Origin: Pseudomonadota bacterium
GTDB taxonomy: Bacteria > Pseudomonadota > Gammaproteobacteria > Steroidobacterales > Steroidobacteraceae
Reading direction: 5' to 3'
Assembly (NCBI GenBank): GCA_016705325.1
Contig: JADIYJ010000003.1
Coordinates: 381,369 to 445,368, forward strand
Length of the DNA stretch: 64,000 nucleotides
Below are positions 62,153 through 64,000 of this stretch, in pieces; positions within the stretch are counted from its first letter, which is position 1; each line of letters opens with the position of its first letter. Under the pieces are notes generated by a model. That model worked only from the letters and a program-made list of their open reading frames with translations, made no database searches and had not been told where the DNA came from. Both the position numbers and the translations under genes were made by a program.

Positions 62153-62244
62153 GGAGAGGTGGCCGAGTGGTCGAAGGCGCTGGACTGGAATTCCAGTTAC
62201 ATCCTCAAGGGTGTACGTGGGTTCGAATCCCACCCTCTCCGCCA
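62153..62244 (+). tRNA. tRNA-Ser (anticodon GGA)
   Basis: A 92-base class II tRNA. The acceptor stem GGAGAGG pairs with CCTCTCC, a discriminator G is followed by an encoded CCA (62242-62244), the D arm is GGCCGAGTGGTCGAAGGC, and the anticodon stem CTGGA/TCCAG surrounds the loop CTGGAAT with GGA at its centre. A long variable arm and the TΨC arm GTGGGTTCGAATCCCAC follow. It reads UCC/UCU serine codons. Confidence 0.97.
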
Positions 62245-62260
62245 CAACCTGTCGAAAAGG

Positions 62261-62281
62261 CGCCCCGCAAGGGGCGTTTTT
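62261..62281 (+). terminator. Rho-independent terminator after tRNA-Ser
   Basis: CGCCCC-GCAA-GGGGCG hairpin followed by TTTTT, 16 bases after the tRNA CCA end. Confidence 0.85.
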
Positions 62282-62612
62282 CGTTGCCGCCCATGGCGTG
62301 GTCTGACCCGACTTTGACAGCACCTGGATAGGGGCGATTCCGCTGACGCGACAACGACTGGCGCGTCCGGCGAGGCCAGCGCATCTGGCGCTCAGACAAT
62401 CTGGATCGGCGGGGGTCTCTGGATCTTGACTGATTTCAGAAGCTTGATCGCGCCCGGGCCGCTCTGTGATCTGCAGAGGTGCCGTTCGGGCTCAACAATT
62501 GGCAGCTTGATGCGCCGCAGATCGTCCTGATGTGCGCCAGGTGCGCATTCGAGCGTGCGGCAGCCATTGCGCCGGGGCAGAATCACTGCCCCGCACCACC
62601 ACGACCCTGCGC
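62282..62612. other. Intergenic region before the acyl-CoA ligase gene
   Basis: About 330 bases with no convincing gene on either strand and no repeat that I can match elsewhere in the window. It presumably carries the promoter of the downstream ligase gene. Confidence 0.45.
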
Positions 62613-64000
62613 ATGGAAACCCCTCTCACCCCGCTCGATTTCCTGCGTCGTGCACGCAAGCTACATGGCTCGCGCGAGGCAGTGATCGACGGTGACCTGC
62701 GGCTCACCTACGAAGCGTTCGGCCAGCGTTGCGACCGCTGGTCGTCGGCATTGTCGAAACTCGGTGTCAAGCAGGGCGACCGTGTGGCAACGCTTGCACC
62801 CAACACGCACCAGCACCTCGAACAGTACTACGCGGTACCGCAACTGGGCGCGGTCATCGTGCCGATGAACTACCGACTGGTCGCGGACGACTTCGTCTAC
62901 CTCGCGAACCACAGCGGCAGCAAGGTCCTTTGCGCGCACGCCGACTACCTGGATGCCGTGGACAAGGTTCGCGACCGCATGAACACGGTCGAGCACTTCG
63001 TTGCACTGGAAGGCGGCAAACCGGGCTGGCTCGACTACGAACAGTTGCTGGCAGCGAGCGATGGCGTGTTCGAGCGACCGTCGATCGCCGAGGGTGACTT
63101 GCTCTCGATCAACTACACGAGCGGTACCACGTCGCGCCCGAAGGGCGTGATGATCACGCACCGCAACGCATGGGTGAACGCGATCGGAACGCTCGCGCAT
63201 CTGCCGATGACCCCGGCCGACCGCTACCTCTGGACGCTGCCGATGTTCCACGCCAACGGCTGGACCTACACGTGGATCGTGACGGCCGCCGCCGCGCTGC
63301 ATGTCTGCCTGCGTCAGGTCGATGCAGCATCCATCTATCGGCTCGTGAACCAGGAGCGAATCACGATGCTCTGCGCCGCGCCCACGGTGCTCATCGCCAT
63401 TGCCAACGGACCGGAAGATGGGCGCATGGCGTTGCGACGTGGAGTTCGTGTCGCGACGGCAGGCGCGCCGCCGGCAGCCGCCACGATCGAACGCATGGAA
63501 GGCGAGCTCGGCTGGATCCTCACCCAGGTCTATGGCCTGACCGAGACGGCGCCGTTCATTTCGATCTGTGCACCGTTGCCCGAGCACGACGCGCTCGAAC
63601 CCGGCGAGCGCGCGCGGATCAAGGCGCGGCAGGGCGTCGAGCTCATGACGTCCGGCGAACTGCGGGTCGTCGATGAAGAGATGCGCGACGTTCCCCGGGA
63701 CGGCGCCACGCTCGGCGAGATCGTCGCGCGTGGCAACGTCGTGATGAAGGGCTATTACAACGACCCGGAAGCGACCGGGAAGGCATTCCACGGTGGTTAC
63801 TTTCACACCGGCGACGCGGCCGTCGTGCATCCGGATGGGTACGTGGAGATTCGCGACCGCTACAAGGACGTGATCATCAGCGGCGGCGAGAACATCTCGT
63901 CCATCGAGGTGGAAGGCGCCTTGCTGCGGCACCCGGCGATTCTCGAAGTGGCGGTCGTCGGCATGCCGCACGAGCGCTGGGGTGAATCGCCACATGCATT
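62613..64000 (+). CDS. Acyl-CoA synthetase (AMP-binding), C-terminus cut by the window end
   Basis: The first 462 residues of an ANL-superfamily ligase. Motifs: P-loop INYTSGTTSRPKGVMITHR, MFHANGWTYTWIV, ILTQVYGLTETAPF, EIVARGNVVMKGYYNDPEAT, and the hinge GDAAVVHPDGYVEIRDRYKD followed by VIISGGENISSIEVE. It converts a carboxylic acid, ATP and CoA to acyl-CoA via acyl-AMP; the sequence resembles medium-chain (AlkK-like) ligases, but the substrate is not certain. ATG 62613 gives METPLTPLDFLRRARKLHGS. The catalytic lysine region lies beyond the window. Confidence 0.92.
   Translation, partial: METPLTPLDFLRRARKLHGSREAVIDGDLRLTYEAFGQRCDRWSSALSKLGVKQGDRVATLAPNTHQHLEQYYAVPQLGAVIVPMNYRLVADDFVYLANHSGSKVLCAHADYLDAVDKVRDRMNTVEHFVALEGGKPGWLDYEQLLAASDGVFERPSIAEGDLLSINYTSGTTSRPKGVMITHRNAWVNAIGTLAHLPMTPADRYLWTLPMFHANGWTYTWIVTAAAALHVCLRQVDAASIYRLVNQERITMLCAAPTVLIAIANGPEDGRMALRRGVRVATAGAPPAAATIERMEGELGWILTQVYGLTETAPFISICAPLPEHDALEPGERARIKARQGVELMTSGELRVVDEEMRDVPRDGATLGEIVARGNVVMKGYYNDPEATGKAFHGGYFHTGDAAVVHPDGYVEIRDRYKDVIISGGENISSIEVEGALLRHPAILEVAVVGMPHERWGESPHA

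Overview
The window is GC-rich DNA from a Gram-negative bacterium, almost certainly a gammaproteobacterium. It carries lipid A/Kdo genes (lpxK, kdsB), an OprI-like murein lipoprotein, Mla phospholipid transport, a lexA-imuA-imuB-dnaE2 mutagenesis operon, a SufBCDSU-SufT operon under an Rrf2 regulator, and the core order rne / rluC / maf / yceD / rpmF / plsX. This mix resembles the Xanthomonadales/Steroidobacterales/Nevskiales side of the class. That placement is inferred from gene content only.

Layout. 1-1731: lpxK end, Trm112-like protein, kdsB and a LAB_N membrane protein. 1861-7438: a cupin lipid-exported protein, rluF, yciH, a GNAT-phosphatase-like fusion, a sugar/sorbosone dehydrogenase and small hypotheticals. 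7439-10508: aldehyde dehydrogenase with DUF779, then an ADP-ribosylglycohydrolase. 10522-20308: an accessory block holding a frame-broken kinase-like membrane protein, a low-molecular-weight phosphatase, a cNMP-binding patatin, a DevBCA-like exporter whose ATPase carries a GAF domain and is fused to a CpdA-type phosphodiesterase remnant, and a class III cyclase-like protein. 20410-30975: DUF3185, a lipase-like lipoprotein, rne, rluC, maf, yceD, rpmF, a truncated plsX, a YkvA-like protein and an L,D-transpeptidase. 31167-38412: OprI-like lipoprotein and the SOS operon. 38504-45513: cnoX, DUF481 protein, putA, sdaA and an SDR. 45526-52713: SUF operon with its regulator at the head and SixA at the tail. 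52915-56927: mlaFEDCB with mlaA convergent. 56999-64000: bepA, phoH-like, bcp, gcvR, dapA, tRNA-Ser(GGA) and an acyl-CoA ligase that runs off the end.

Functional threads. The SOS operon has a recognisable sigma70 promoter covered by two LexA boxes. The SUF genes are packed with overlapping stop/start codons behind a regulator that keeps three cluster-ligand cysteines. The block at 13.2-20.3 kb collects a cNMP-sensing lipase, a cAMP-phosphodiesterase fragment and a nucleotide cyclase homologue around one exporter, which hints at a cyclic-nucleotide circuit.

Quality caution. Many genes are broken by single-base shifts (dense at 10.5-17 kb; also the lipase, rne tail, putA and mlaC) or by missing internal sequence (plsX, putA, the cpdA fusion). 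Reading frame, codon use and motifs are otherwise well kept on both sides of each break, so sequencing or assembly error is at least as likely as real decay. I mark such genes as pseudogene or describe the break in the entry. A short G-rich inverted-repeat element recurs around 1.72, 2.61 and 35.34 kb and in one case sits in frame inside dnaE2.
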